The notes: generated by a model from the letters alone, not told the origin. Numbered from the stretch's first letter, positions 30,303-39,564 are shown. The stretch: 50,208 bases of DNA from an uncultured Eubacteriales bacterium (GCA_948537335.1 CAOUJG010000007.1:1-50208); one strand, 5' to 3'. Numbers and translations are program-made.

Positions 30303-31673
30303 ATGCAGATGGATCCGATTGCTGCGATCTCGACGGCGCAGGGGCAGGGCGGAATAGGGGTTATTCGCGTCTCTGGCGAGGGCTCGATTTCTATTGTTGA
30401 CAAGGTATTTAGGTCAGCTTCTGGCAAGACCTTAGCAGAGACTTCCGGCTATACGGCGAGGTTTGGAAAGATTTATGATCAGGATGAAGAACTTGATGAG
30501 ACCGTTGTGCTGGTGTTTCGCGCGCCGCACAGTTATACCGGCGAGGACGTTGTGGAGATCTCTTGCCATGGCGGGCTTTATGTAACGAAGCGAGTTTTGA
30601 GAGTTGTTTTGGCGGCCGGGGCGCAACCTGCAGGGCCCGGAGAGTTCACGAAGAGGGCTTTTTTGAACGGGAAGATAGATTTGATCAAGGCGGAGTCGGT
30701 GATGAAGATCATCGAAGCGACGGGTAAAAGCGCGGCCAGGGCTGCTGTGGCGGTGAATGACGGCGCAGTGAGTAGAAAAATTGCCGAAGTAACAGAGAGT
30801 CTGATTGATTTATCGGCGCGTTTGGCGGTTTGGGCCGACTACCCTGATGATGCCGACTTTGATGCGGATTATAATTCTATAAAAGAAATATTGAGTCAAG
30901 CTAAAACGCGATTGGGCTTATTATTGAAGAATTATGATGAAGGAAAAGTTTTGATTAATGGCGTGAATACTGCGATCGTGGGCGCGCCGAATGTTGGAAA
31001 GTCCACGTTGATGAACATGCTGGTGGGGGCCGAGAGAAGCATTGTGACGGAGATCCCTGGGACGACTAGGGACATCGTAGAGGAATCGTTGACGCTTGGA
31101 GACATCACGCTGCGAATTTGCGATACAGCTGGGATTCACGTGACTAAAGATCCTGTCGAGGCCCTTGGAGTGGATCGCGCGCGAGCTCGGTTGGTGTCTG
31201 CAGATTTGGTGATTTTTGTTATTGATGGTTCAAGATCTTTGACAGACGGCGAAGTTGACTTGCTTAATTCTATAAAAGAAAATAAAAACGTGCTGGCGGT
31301 TGTGAACAAATCTGACTTGGAGCAGGTTTTGGACTGCGATTTTCTTAAAAATTTTGTTAAAGATGTTGTTAAAATTTCGGCCAAAACTGGCGCTGGAGCT
31401 GCAGAGTTGGAGAAAAGCATCCTGAGAATACTTGAAGTGGCTCAAGTTGACCCTTCGGAGGGCATTTTGGTCTCAGAGCGACAATATTTTACGGTGAAAA
31501 ATGCACTGGAAGCGGTGAAAGAAGCTTTGTCAGCTTTGAAAAGTGGCCTCACTTTGGACGCTGTGACAGTCTCGATAAACAGCGCTATTGACGGACTCTT
31601 GGTTTTGACGGGCGAAAGAGCGACTCAGGTGGTTGTGGATGAAGTCTTTTCGAAGTTTTGCGTTGGAAAGTAA
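30303..31673 (+). CDS. mnmE: tRNA modification GTPase MnmE (TrmE)
   Basis: 456 residues. N-terminal folate-binding domain with AISTAQGQGGIGVIRVSG and SYTGEDVVEISCHGG. The inserted G domain has Walker A VGAPNVGKSTLMNML, switch II DTAGI and NKSD. The C terminus ends FCVGK, the conserved CxGK catalytic tail. With MnmG it makes the cmnm5U34 modification of tRNA wobble uridine. ATG 30303 has GGGAGG 10 nt upstream; the 28-residue upstream extension is not family-like. Confidence 0.96.
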   Translation: MQMDPIAAISTAQGQGGIGVIRVSGEGSISIVDKVFRSASGKTLAETSGYTARFGKIYDQDEELDETVVLVFRAPHSYTGEDVVEISCHGGLYVTKRVLRVVLAAGAQPAGPGEFTKRAFLNGKIDLIKAESVMKIIEATGKSAARAAVAVNDGAVSRKIAEVTESLIDLSARLAVWADYPDDADFDADYNSIKEILSQAKTRLGLLLKNYDEGKVLINGVNTAIVGAPNVGKSTLMNMLVGAERSIVTEIPGTTRDIVEESLTLGDITLRICDTAGIHVTKDPVEALGVDRARARLVSADLVIFVIDGSRSLTDGEVDLLNSIKENKNVLAVVNKSDLEQVLDCDFLKNFVKDVVKISAKTGAGAAELEKSILRILEVAQVDPSEGILVSERQYFTVKNALEAVKEALSALKSGLTLDAVTVSINSAIDGLLVLTGERATQVVVDEVFSKFCVGK

Positions 31674-31730
31674 AAGGCTGTAAATTTAGCATTCATGCCG
31701 GTTTTGAAGCGATGAAAAAGAAGGGATATT

Positions 31731-33611
31731 TTGAAATTTTTTGCAGGAGAATACGATGTGGCGGTGATTGGCGCTGGCCACGCGGGCATAGAGGCAGCTT
31801 TGGCTGCGGCTCGGCTGGGCTGCAAGACGGCCATCTTCACGATAAACATGGACGCGGTGGGGAATTGTCCGTGTAATCCGTCTATTGGAGGGACGGCGAA
31901 GGGCCATCTGGTACGAGAAATCGATGCATTAGGCGGAGAGATGGGCAAAACGGCGGACGAATGCTTTTTGCAGAGCCGAATGTTGAATCGCGGGAAGGGT
32001 CCTGCGGTGCACTCTTTGAGGGTTCAGATCGATCGAGAAAAATACAAAAACACGATGAAATATAAGCTCGAGAGGCAGAAAAATTTGCATCTTAGACAGG
32101 CGGAAATTGTTGAGATATCTAGGCTTGACAAGAACTTTTGGAGCTTAACTACGCGGATGGAGGCCATTTATCGCGCCAGGACTGTGATTATTGCTACGGG
32201 GACATACCTTAAAAGCAGGATTTTTGTGGGTGAGGTGTCTTTTGAAAGCGGTCCGGACGGGATTTTTCCGTCGTCTTTTTTGAGTAAATCTTTGGCAGAA
32301 CTAGGAGTTAGGCTCCGTCGTTTTAAAACTGGCACTCCGGCGAGGGTTTTGAGGTCGAGTATAGATTTTTCTAAATTAGAAATTCAAAATGGCGACGAGA
32401 AAATTACGCCGTTTTCTTATGAAAGCCGCGAGATCGGCGGGAACAGGATTTCTTGCCATGTGGGGTACACGAGCGCGAGGACTCGCGAGATAATTCTGCA
32501 GAATATTCACCGATCGCCAATGTATGCGGGCATGATTGAGGGCAAGGGGCCGCGCTATTGCCCTAGCATCGAGGATAAATTCGTTCGATTTGCAGATAAG
32601 GAGCGGCATCAATTTTTTGTGGAGCCATGTGGCTTAAATACTGATGAGATGTACATTCAGGGGCTGTCGTCGTCGTTGCCGGAAGATGTCCAGATTCAAT
32701 TTTATCGGTCTCTGCCGGGCTTTGAGAATGCGATATTGATGCGGCCCGCGTATGCTATCGAGTATGATTGCGTTGATCCGTTGCAGTTGAATTCTACCTT
32801 AGAGTTTGCCGAACTGTCGGGATTATTCGGAGCAGGGCAATTTAACGGAAGCTCGGGATATGAGGAAGCCGCGGCTCAGGGATTGATAGCCGGAATTAAC
32901 GCAGCACTGAAAGTGAAGAATCAGACGCCGCTCGAGTTGGACCGATCCACATCATATATAGGCACACTGATCGACGATTTGGTCACAAAGGGAGTCAGCG
33001 ACCCGTACAGAATGATGACGTCGCGCTCGGAGTATCGGTTGGTTTTGCGGCAGGATAACGCGGACGAACGATTGACGCCGATTGGACGCGAGGTAGGACT
33101 AATCTCCGACGAACGATGGGAAGTGTTTGAAGAGAAGCAATTAACAAAAAAAAGAGAGCTCGAACGCATAAAAAATGCAGTAATACCGCCGTCCGTGGAG
33201 GTTAACGCGATGCTTGTTTCACGTGAAACATCTGAAATTTCTACTGGCACACGGATGGTTGATCTGCTAAAAAGACCGCAAATTACCTATGACTGTTTGC
33301 AGGGATTTGACCTAAATCGGCCTGAGATCGACGAAGAAATCTTCGAGCAAATCGAAGTAGAAATAAAATACGAGGGGTACATAAAAAAGCAGCTGTCGCA
33401 GATCGAAGCCATGAAGCGGCTGGAGTCGAAAAAGTTGCCAACGGACGTCGATTATTCGCAGGTTCTTGGGCTTAGGCTGGAGGCTATCGAAAAATTGAAC
33501 CTAGTGAAGCCAGAAAATATCGGGCAAGCTTCAAGAATTTCTGGCGTGAGTCCTGCAGATATCTCAGTTTTGCTGATTTGGCTAAAGCAAAAATCGCAAA
33601 GGAGTGGGTAA
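31731..33611 (+). CDS. mnmG: tRNA uridine-5-carboxymethylaminomethyl enzyme MnmG (GidA)
   Basis: 626 residues. FAD-binding motif DVAVIGAGHAGIEAALAAAR at the N terminus, then GNCPCNPSIGGTAKGHLVREIDALGG, PAYAIEYDCVDP and GLFGAGQFNGSSGYEEAAAQG. The C-terminal helical domain binds MnmE. The start is TTG 31731 with AAGGGA 5 nt upstream, since MKFFAGEYDV is the standard N terminus. A perfect parS site lies inside the gene at 33215-33230, encoding VSRET within a variable region. Confidence 0.96.
   Translation: MKFFAGEYDVAVIGAGHAGIEAALAAARLGCKTAIFTINMDAVGNCPCNPSIGGTAKGHLVREIDALGGEMGKTADECFLQSRMLNRGKGPAVHSLRVQIDREKYKNTMKYKLERQKNLHLRQAEIVEISRLDKNFWSLTTRMEAIYRARTVIIATGTYLKSRIFVGEVSFESGPDGIFPSSFLSKSLAELGVRLRRFKTGTPARVLRSSIDFSKLEIQNGDEKITPFSYESREIGGNRISCHVGYTSARTREIILQNIHRSPMYAGMIEGKGPRYCPSIEDKFVRFADKERHQFFVEPCGLNTDEMYIQGLSSSLPEDVQIQFYRSLPGFENAILMRPAYAIEYDCVDPLQLNSTLEFAELSGLFGAGQFNGSSGYEEAAAQGLIAGINAALKVKNQTPLELDRSTSYIGTLIDDLVTKGVSDPYRMMTSRSEYRLVLRQDNADERLTPIGREVGLISDERWEVFEEKQLTKKRELERIKNAVIPPSVEVNAMLVSRETSEISTGTRMVDLLKRPQITYDCLQGFDLNRPEIDEEIFEQIEVEIKYEGYIKKQLSQIEAMKRLESKKLPTDVDYSQVLGLRLEAIEKLNLVKPENIGQASRISGVSPADISVLLIWLKQKSQRSG
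33215..33230. other. parS: parS site inside mnmG
   Basis: TGTTTCACGTGAAACA, a perfect 16-bp palindrome one base away from the B. subtilis parS consensus TGTTCCACGTGAAACA. It is the nucleation site for ParB and lies about 6 kb from dnaA. Confidence 0.92.
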
Positions 33612-33613
33612 AA

Positions 33614-34327
33614 ATGGAGAATCGCTTTGTCGAATTTGAGCAAATTTTGAAAAAAAGCAACCTTGAAATATCAGATCAACTGGTCGAAATGTTCGAAAAA
33701 TACGCAGATTTATTAATAGAATGGAACAAAAAAATGAACTTGACGGCCATAACAGAACCGCGAGAAATCGCCGTTAAGCACTTTTTGGACAGCTTATTAA
33801 CGCTTGACGTGTTTGAAATTCCGCACGGAGCAGCTGTTATAGATGTAGGCACAGGCGCGGGGTTTCCGGGAGTACCCATCAAGATTGTCCGGCCAGATGT
33901 TGACTTGACGCTGCTTGACAGCCTTAACAAGCGAATAAAGTTTTTGGAAGCGTTGAAAGATGATTTGAAATTTTATGTGAACTTAGTTCACTCAAGGGCA
34001 GAAGAAGCAGCTCAAAAAGAAAATTTACGAGAATGCTTTGATGTCGCGGTATCACGCGCAGTTGCGCCTTTAAATGTTCTACTGGAGTATTGCATGCCGT
34101 TTGTGAAAGTTGGCGGAGTTTTTGTCGCACTAAAGGGTAAGAATGCCCGATATGAGCTAGATTTGGCCCAAAATGCGATAAAAGTTTTGAATGCAAAGAT
34201 TTTCACACAAAAGAGTTTTAATTTGGTGACTGAAAATGATCGAAATATAATTGTTTTTAAGAAGATAGCGAAAAATTCGGAGATTTATCCTCGAAATAGC
34301 GCGAAAATTAAGAAAAAACCATTATAA
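33614..34327 (+). CDS. rsmG: 16S rRNA (guanine-527-N7) methyltransferase RsmG (GidB)
   Basis: 237 residues. Family motifs YADLLIEWNKKMNLTAITEP, HFLDSLLTLD, the SAM-binding VIDVGTGAGFPGVPIKI and VSRAVAPLNVLLEY. It methylates the 530 loop of 16S rRNA; loss gives low-level streptomycin resistance. AAGGAG precedes ATG 33614, just 2 nt after the mnmG stop. A basic tail (RNSAKIKKKPL) ends it. Confidence 0.95.
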   Translation: MENRFVEFEQILKKSNLEISDQLVEMFEKYADLLIEWNKKMNLTAITEPREIAVKHFLDSLLTLDVFEIPHGAAVIDVGTGAGFPGVPIKIVRPDVDLTLLDSLNKRIKFLEALKDDLKFYVNLVHSRAEEAAQKENLRECFDVAVSRAVAPLNVLLEYCMPFVKVGGVFVALKGKNARYELDLAQNAIKVLNAKIFTQKSFNLVTENDRNIIVFKKIAKNSEIYPRNSAKIKKKPL

Positions 34328-34356
34328 AAAAGCATAATTAAATTATAAAAGAGAAA

Positions 34357-34399
34357 AATTTTTTACCTACACAAAAGGGTAAGAAATTCTTTTTTTTTA
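34357..34399 (+). terminator. Terminator of mnmE-mnmG-rsmG
   Basis: AATTTTTTACC (34357-34367) pairs with GGTAAGAAATT (34378-34388) with one G-U over a 10-nt loop. A run of about nine Ts follows. Confidence 0.8.
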
Positions 34400-34442
34400 T
34401 GTTATCATCGAGGTAAATCAGCGTTGCGCAGGGGGGATTATT

Positions 34443-35267
34443 TTGTTTTGTTTTCAAAATTCGGACAAAATTCGCAGCATACCGGTAATCCAGATTGAGC
34501 CGAGCCGGTCTCAGCCGAGAATTTGCTTCTCTAAAGAAGCTCTGGCGGGACTTTCTAAAAGCATCAGGGAAAATGGGATTTTGCAGCCGATTTCGGTTAG
34601 ACGGGTTTTTGCATCTAAATTTGAGTTAGTTGCAGGGGAGAGGCGGCTTCGGGCTGCGATAATGGCGGGGTTCAAAACGGTGCCGTGTGTGATTTTGGAT
34701 TGCGACGAAACTCAGGCGGCGGTTTTTGCTTTATTAGAAAATTTGCAGCGAGCGAATTTGAACATGTTTGAAGAGGCCGAAGCGATGCGGAATTTGATTG
34801 AAATTTGGGGATTGACACAAGAATCAGTCGCAAAAAAATTGGGAAAAAAGCAGTCAACGATCGCTAACAAATTAAGACTTTTGAAGCTGGATGACGAAGA
34901 ACGAGCATTGATAAAAAAAGCGAATTTGAGCGAGCGGCATGCTAGAGCCATTTTGAAGCTCGAAAGAAAGGAACAACGCAAATTGATGATAAAAAAAATA
35001 GCTGAGAAAAGCCTAAACGTTCAAGATGCTGAGATATTGATTGATTCGATTTTGCAGGGTGACGTATTAGGGTCTTTTGAAAATTTTGATAAAAAATTTG
35101 TTATTAAAGATTTAAACTTTTTTAAAAATGCTATAAATGACGCTTTGGATTTGATGAAGATTTCTCGGGAAGGTGTGCAGTATATTCACAACGAGACGGA
35201 CGAATATTTGGAATATATGGTTAAGATCCCGAAGGGACGGGGCTCTAAGAAAGTTGAAAGTGCGTAA
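34443..35267 (+). CDS. noc: Noc-type ParB-family nucleoid occlusion protein
   Basis: 274 residues. It has IPVIQIEPSRSQPR, GLSKSIRENGILQPISVRR and the CTP-binding box VAGERRLRAA. LLENLQRANLNMFEEAEAM and the helix-turn-helix LTQESVAKKLGKKQSTIANKLRLL follow. The position between rsmG and soj is that of Noc. B. subtilis Noc has a longer N-terminal amphipathic helix that binds membrane; here only about ten residues (MFCFQNSDKI) precede the ParB core. TTG 34443 has GGGGGGA 5 nt upstream. It may also be a second ParB paralog rather than a functional Noc. Confidence 0.85.
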   Translation: MFCFQNSDKIRSIPVIQIEPSRSQPRICFSKEALAGLSKSIRENGILQPISVRRVFASKFELVAGERRLRAAIMAGFKTVPCVILDCDETQAAVFALLENLQRANLNMFEEAEAMRNLIEIWGLTQESVAKKLGKKQSTIANKLRLLKLDDEERALIKKANLSERHARAILKLERKEQRKLMIKKIAEKSLNVQDAEILIDSILQGDVLGSFENFDKKFVIKDLNFFKNAINDALDLMKISREGVQYIHNETDEYLEYMVKIPKGRGSKKVESA

Positions 35268-35282
35268 TTTCTAATTTGAGTT

Positions 35283-35312
35283 AAAGATGTTTCACGTGAA
35301 ACATCTTTTTTT
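35283..35312 (+). terminator. Terminator of noc built on a parS palindrome
   Basis: The parS site is extended to a 26-bp perfect inverted repeat by AAAGA and TCTTT flanks, and seven Ts follow. It therefore has the form of a rho-independent terminator as well as a ParB site. Confidence 0.75.
35288..35303. other. parS: parS site between noc and parA (first)
   Basis: TGTTTCACGTGAAACA, identical to the site in mnmG. It is embedded in the noc terminator hairpin. Confidence 0.92.
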
Positions 35313-35328
35313 GCGCCCAGGTTTGCAA

Positions 35329-35344
35329 TGTTTCACGTGAAACT
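35329..35344. other. parS: parS site between noc and parA (second)
   Basis: TGTTTCACGTGAAACT, 15 of 16 positions identical to the other two. It lies 25 bp from the first intergenic copy and 13 bp before the -35 of parA, so ParB spreading could affect the parA promoter. Confidence 0.88.
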
Positions 35345-35357
35345 TTTGAGATTTTTC

Positions 35358-35385
35358 TTGCAAAAAATTTTGTGTGTGATATAAT
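35358..35385 (+). promoter_or_regulatory. parA-parB promoter
   Basis: -35 TTGCAA (35358-35363), 16-bp spacer, -10 TATAAT (35380-35385) preceded by an extended TGA. Confidence 0.75.
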
Positions 35386-35416
35386 TAGTGTAAACCGTGA
35401 AAAAAGGGGGCACAGG

Positions 35417-36199
35417 ATGAAGAAGATAATCGCGATAACGAACCAAAAAGGTGGCGTGGGAAAGACCACGACGGCGGTGAATTTGGCGGCTGCTTTGGGG
35501 AAGTCCAAGGAGAAAGTTTTGCTAGTGGACATGGATCCGCAGGGCAACACGACGAGTGGCGTGGGGGTTGACAAGGCGAAGCTGAAGTGCTCGATTTATA
35601 ACGTTTTGCTCGATGTGGACAGGGTCAATGAGTCCATTATTAAGACGGGGTTCGATAATTTGGACATTTTGCCTGCGAATATAGATTTGGCAGGGGCAGA
35701 GATTGAGCTAGCTAATTTAGAGAATCGAGAGTCGAAGTTGAGTCAAGCGATCGCGCCAGTTCTGCGTTCGTATGATTACATTATTATTGATTGCCCGCCC
35801 TCTTTGGGGCTGATCACCACGAATGCTTTGAGTTTTTGCGATTCCATTTTGGTGCCGATTCAGTGCGAGTTTTACGCTTTGGAGGGGCTTTCTCAGCTGA
35901 TGAGCACGGTGCGCCTGGTTAAGCGGACTTATAATCCGGATTTGGACGTGGAGGGCGTGCTTTTGACGATGTTCGATGCGCGACTCAAGCTGAATCAGCA
36001 GGTGGCCGAGGAGGTCAAGAATTATTTCGATCAGAAGGTGTTCAAGACGTTCATTCCGCGGACGGTGAAGCTTTCGGAAGCGCCGAGCTTTGGGAAGCCG
36101 GCGATATATTATGATAAGCACGGAAAGGGCTCGCGCGCGTACATGAAGCTGGCAAAGGAGCTCATAAAGCGCGACAAGAAGAGGGGAGAGGGCAAGTGA
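35417..36199 (+). CDS. parA: Chromosome partitioning ATPase ParA (Soj)
   Basis: 260 residues, the short chromosomal type without a DNA-binding N-terminal domain. Deviant Walker A ITNQKGGVGKTTTAVNLAAAL, then LLVDMDPQGNTTSGVG, YIIIDCPPSLGLITTNAL and RTVKLSEAPSFGKPA. It moves ParB-parS complexes and in Bacillus also regulates DnaA. ATG 35417 has GGGGG 6 nt upstream. It overlaps parB by one base at ATGA. Confidence 0.97.
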   Translation: MKKIIAITNQKGGVGKTTTAVNLAAALGKSKEKVLLVDMDPQGNTTSGVGVDKAKLKCSIYNVLLDVDRVNESIIKTGFDNLDILPANIDLAGAEIELANLENRESKLSQAIAPVLRSYDYIIIDCPPSLGLITTNALSFCDSILVPIQCEFYALEGLSQLMSTVRLVKRTYNPDLDVEGVLLTMFDARLKLNQQVAEEVKNYFDQKVFKTFIPRTVKLSEAPSFGKPAIYYDKHGKGSRAYMKLAKELIKRDKKRGEGK

Positions 36200-37077
36200 T
36201 GGCGAAGAAAAGAGGCGGACTGGGCAAGGGACTGGACGCGATTTTTTTGGAAAACGCGACGGGAGACAAAGCGTCGGTGATGTTGAAGATCTCCGAAATA
36301 GAGCCAAACAGAGCTCAACCGAGGACCGATTTTGACGAGGAAGCATTGGCGGAGTTGGCAGATTCCATCGCGCAGCACGGCGTTTTACAGCCACTTTTGG
36401 TGAGGCCTGTGTCGGGTGGAGAATTTTATCAGATAGTGGCGGGGGAACGCCGCTGGAGGGCATCTCGTATGGCTGGACTGAGCGAAGTCCCTGTTGTAAT
36501 CCGGGAGCTTTCGGATGGCGAAGTCATGCAGCTGGCCTTGATAGAAAACCTGCAACGCGAGGATCTCTCGCCCATTGAGGAGGCTTTGGGGTACAAGTCT
36601 TTGATAGAAAATTACGATCTCACGCAGGATGAAGTTGCTAAGACTGTTGGAAAGTCCCGCTCTACCGTCACTAACGCCATCAGACTATTGGGACTGCCGC
36701 AATCTGTGCTGGATTTGCTTTCGGAGGGTGCCTTGACTTCTGGCCACGCGCGGGCTTTGCTTAGTTTGAAAAACGCTGTAGACATCGAGAAGGTCGCCAA
36801 CAAGGCTGTGGAGGAATTCCTCTCGGTTAGAGAGGTTGAGAAGATTTGCAAGGACCTTTTGGAGGCCTCTACTGCGGGCCCTAAGAAAAAGTCGAAGACG
36901 CTGAAGAAGAGGAATCCTTTTTTTGACGAGGTGGAAATTTCGTTAAAAGAAATTTTGGGTCGTAGAGTCAAAGTTAAGGAAAAACCGCGCAAAAACAAAG
37001 GTGTGATCGAGATTGAGTTCTATAACAATGACGATCTGGCCAGTATTGCTCAGGGGTTGGGAGAAATTAATTTGTGA
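36199..37077 (+). CDS. parB: Chromosome partitioning protein ParB (Spo0J)
   Basis: 292 residues. N terminus KKRGGLGKGLDAIF, then ISEIEPNRAQPRTDFDEEAL, the CTPase motif IVAGERRWRASRMAGL, LIENLQREDLSPIEEA, and the helix-turn-helix LTQDEVAKTVGKSRSTVTNAIRLLGLP. A C-terminal dimerisation part ends it. It loads at parS and recruits SMC. ATG 36199 has AGAGGG 6 nt upstream; GTG 36196 is possible. Confidence 0.97.
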   Translation: MAKKRGGLGKGLDAIFLENATGDKASVMLKISEIEPNRAQPRTDFDEEALAELADSIAQHGVLQPLLVRPVSGGEFYQIVAGERRWRASRMAGLSEVPVVIRELSDGEVMQLALIENLQREDLSPIEEALGYKSLIENYDLTQDEVAKTVGKSRSTVTNAIRLLGLPQSVLDLLSEGALTSGHARALLSLKNAVDIEKVANKAVEEFLSVREVEKICKDLLEASTAGPKKKSKTLKKRNPFFDEVEISLKEILGRRVKVKEKPRKNKGVIEIEFYNNDDLASIAQGLGEINL

Positions 37078-37089
37078 GGAAGTGCTTTT

Positions 37090-38361
37090 ATGCTTGATAT
37101 AAAGTTTATTCGCGAGAATCCGGACTTGGTGAAGGCCGCTATGAAGAGCCGCAACGCTAATATGGATGCGGAGATTAATGAAATTCTGCGGCTTGACAGA
37201 GTTCGGCGGAAGTTGACGGCTAAGGTTGAGACGATGAAGTCCGAACAGAACGCGGTGACGAAGAAAATTCCGCAGATGAAGAAAAATGGCGAGGATACGT
37301 CGCAAGTGATGCGGGAGATGAAGGTTTTGTCCGATGAAATCTCGGGTTTGGACGGGGAGCTTAGTGATGTCGAAAAAAGCTTGAGGGATCGGCTTCTTGC
37401 TATTCCGAATATCCCGAATGAGACCGTGCCGATGGGCGTTGATGATTCCGATAACGTTGAAGTTCGGCGTTGGGGCGAGCCTAGAGACTTTGGATTTTCT
37501 CCGAAGGCGCATTGGGACTTGGGTAGAGATCTGAACATTTTTGATCCTAAGCGGGCTGCCAAGGTTACCGGCGCGAGATTCCACTTTTACAGAGGTCTTG
37601 GAGCACGGCTTGAGCGCGCGCTCATAAACTTTTTTTTAGATACTCACACAAGCCGCGGGTACACGGAGATTCTGCCGCCAGATATCGTTAATCGTGCCGC
37701 TATGACGGGGACTGGACAGCTTCCAAAGTTTGAAGAAGACGCATTTAAGCTTGCGAATGACGACTATTTCTTGATTTCTACGGCGGAGATTCCGCTGACG
37801 AACTACCATCGCGAGGAGATTCTGGATGGAAACGCTTTGCCGATAAAATATTGTGCTTATTCGGCGTGCTTTCGGGCGGAGGCTGGGTCGGCGGGCAGAG
37901 ATACTCGCGGATTGATCCGGCAGCACCAGTTTAACAAGGTCGAGATGGTGAAGTTTGCGCGACCGGAGGCCTCTTACGACGAGCTGGAGAAGCTGACGGC
38001 GGATGCGGAGAATGTTTTGCAGCTTTTGGGGCTGCCGTATCGGGTAGTTTGCCTTTCTACCGGGGATTTGGGCTTTTGCGCGGCCAAGACATACGATGTG
38101 GAGGTCTGGATGCCCTCTTACGACCGGTATGTTGAGATTTCGTCTTGCTCGAACTGTGAGGATTATCAGGCGCGGCGGGCTTCGATTCGGTTTAAGGATG
38201 ATAAAGCTGACAAGGCCAAGTTTGTGCATACTTTGAATGGCTCTGGACTGGCTGTAGGGCGCACTGTGGCAGCGATTTTGGAGAATTACCAAGAGGCGGA
38301 TGGCAGTGTGACGGTTCCGGAGGTTTTAAAGCCTTATATGAATGCAAGTAGAATCAGCTAA
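37090..38361 (+). CDS. serS: Seryl-tRNA synthetase
   Basis: 423 residues. The N-terminal coiled-coil arm (about 30-100) grips the long variable arm of tRNA-Ser. The class II catalytic motifs are GYTEILPPDIVNRAAMTGTGQLPKF, CFRAEAGSAGRDTRGLIRQHQF and LNGSGLAVGRTVAAILENYQ. GAGGAAG lies upstream of ATG 37090, only 12 nt after parB, so it is probably in the same transcript. A tRNA-Ser gene is also in this window. Confidence 0.97.
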   Translation: MLDIKFIRENPDLVKAAMKSRNANMDAEINEILRLDRVRRKLTAKVETMKSEQNAVTKKIPQMKKNGEDTSQVMREMKVLSDEISGLDGELSDVEKSLRDRLLAIPNIPNETVPMGVDDSDNVEVRRWGEPRDFGFSPKAHWDLGRDLNIFDPKRAAKVTGARFHFYRGLGARLERALINFFLDTHTSRGYTEILPPDIVNRAAMTGTGQLPKFEEDAFKLANDDYFLISTAEIPLTNYHREEILDGNALPIKYCAYSACFRAEAGSAGRDTRGLIRQHQFNKVEMVKFARPEASYDELEKLTADAENVLQLLGLPYRVVCLSTGDLGFCAAKTYDVEVWMPSYDRYVEISSCSNCEDYQARRASIRFKDDKADKAKFVHTLNGSGLAVGRTVAAILENYQEADGSVTVPEVLKPYMNASRIS

Positions 38362-38398
38362 GCGGCGCACTATACCGCGCGCTGCCGCATAACCACAA

Positions 38399-38432
38399 AA
38401 AGAGCATCTCGATCGGATGCTCTTTCTTTATT
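38399..38432. terminator. Bidirectional terminator between serS and the DUF3048 gene
   Basis: AAAGAGCATC (38399-38408) pairs perfectly with GATGCTCTTT (38416-38425) over a 7-nt loop, with A and T runs on the two sides. Confidence 0.9.
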
Positions 38433-38445
38433 TGGTTTGACGGGG

Positions 38446-39495
38446 TTACTCAATGTCCACGCGGGCCCACTGAGCTAGCAGACAGGTGTAGATTTTGCCG
38501 GGCAGCATTGTGAGTGGGGTTCCGTCTTTAGTGAAGTAGGAGAATGGCGATGTATCGGTATCTCGGGCCCAGGTGATGTCGATACATTTGCCGTGAGAGA
38601 TGTATTTTCCGGTGCCGCGGCCGATGATGTCGAGCGCGAGAAGCTCGGTATTGTCGATGTTTTGGCCATAAACGTTCATCAAAATGATGTTTGGATTGCT
38701 GTTCTGCCTTTTGACGTTGTCGTCCATCTGAGGCCGATTAAACTGGGAAATCAGGTAGGTCTGAGTGGGCTCGTCGTAGGAAAAAACGCTGCTCTTGTAG
38801 CCTGAGAACTTAGCGGTGACCGTGGTAGCGCTGGTGCCGCTTAAAACTTGCGAATCATCACCGAATCTCTGCGGGTAGGAATAGTCGTTGATCCACTGAG
38901 TGCGAAACTCATGGGCTTTGATGCCCTCGCCGAGTTTCTCGCCAGATGTTAACGCACTGTGCTCGAGGCCTAGATTTTTGCGTCTGGCCGGGTCTCGCCA
39001 CATGAACTGACCCTTGATAAGGTCGATGGAATCGATATAGCCGCTCTTCAGGATGCTGTAAGCGTGCGTGCTGCCGCCCAGGTGGACGTAGATGGCGTCG
39101 AGGCTCTTAGCAATGCTGATGAAATATGGTCGAGAACTGCGCACGCTGCCGATAGCGGGCACTGCAGATGGGTCTTTAAACACGCCCAAAATCCGCGTTA
39201 TGCCGCCTTCTGTGGGGCATTCGTACATGATATCTGCCTCTGTGACGCCTAGGAGGGGCTGTCCGGAATGCAGATTGTTTATCATGATGGCTACAGGACG
39301 GTTATTCACCTTGTCACCGTCGATGGGAAGCCCGGTCAGCGGGTTTTTGCTTTGGTTTTCAACGCGGACTTCCTCGTTTTGTGAAAATTCTGTAACGGAA
39401 TTATTTTTATGATTTAGAAAAAAGAATCCGGCAGCTGCAAAAATAATTATAACGGAAAAAACTGCCATAACAACGATTTTTGACATATTTTTCAT
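38446..39495 (-). CDS. DUF3048 (YerB-like) membrane-anchored extracytoplasmic protein
   Basis: 349 residues. An N-terminal membrane helix (IVVMAVFSVIIIFAAAGFFFL) precedes the exported domain. Conserved DUF3048 motifs are NPLTGLPID, NRPVAIMINN, ADIMYECPTEGGITRILGVF, IGSVRSSRPYFI and YVHLGGS. The C-terminal subdomain follows the DDNV and GRGTGKYISHGKCIDITW stretch. Its role is not established. The start at 39495 has GGAGG 7 nt upstream; the longer frame to 39780 overlaps ppa and is spurious. Confidence 0.85.
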   Translation of the reverse strand: MKNMSKIVVMAVFSVIIIFAAAGFFFLNHKNNSVTEFSQNEEVRVENQSKNPLTGLPIDGDKVNNRPVAIMINNLHSGQPLLGVTEADIMYECPTEGGITRILGVFKDPSAVPAIGSVRSSRPYFISIAKSLDAIYVHLGGSTHAYSILKSGYIDSIDLIKGQFMWRDPARRKNLGLEHSALTSGEKLGEGIKAHEFRTQWINDYSYPQRFGDDSQVLSGTSATTVTAKFSGYKSSVFSYDEPTQTYLISQFNRPQMDDNVKRQNSNPNIILMNVYGQNIDNTELLALDIIGRGTGKYISHGKCIDITWARDTDTSPFSYFTKDGTPLTMLPGKIYTCLLAQWARVDIE

Positions 39496-39564
39496 TTTTT
39501 GGCCTCCAAATATGTGATTTTTAATGTGAAAATTAGGCTTTTTTACAGATTTTATCAAAATTAA

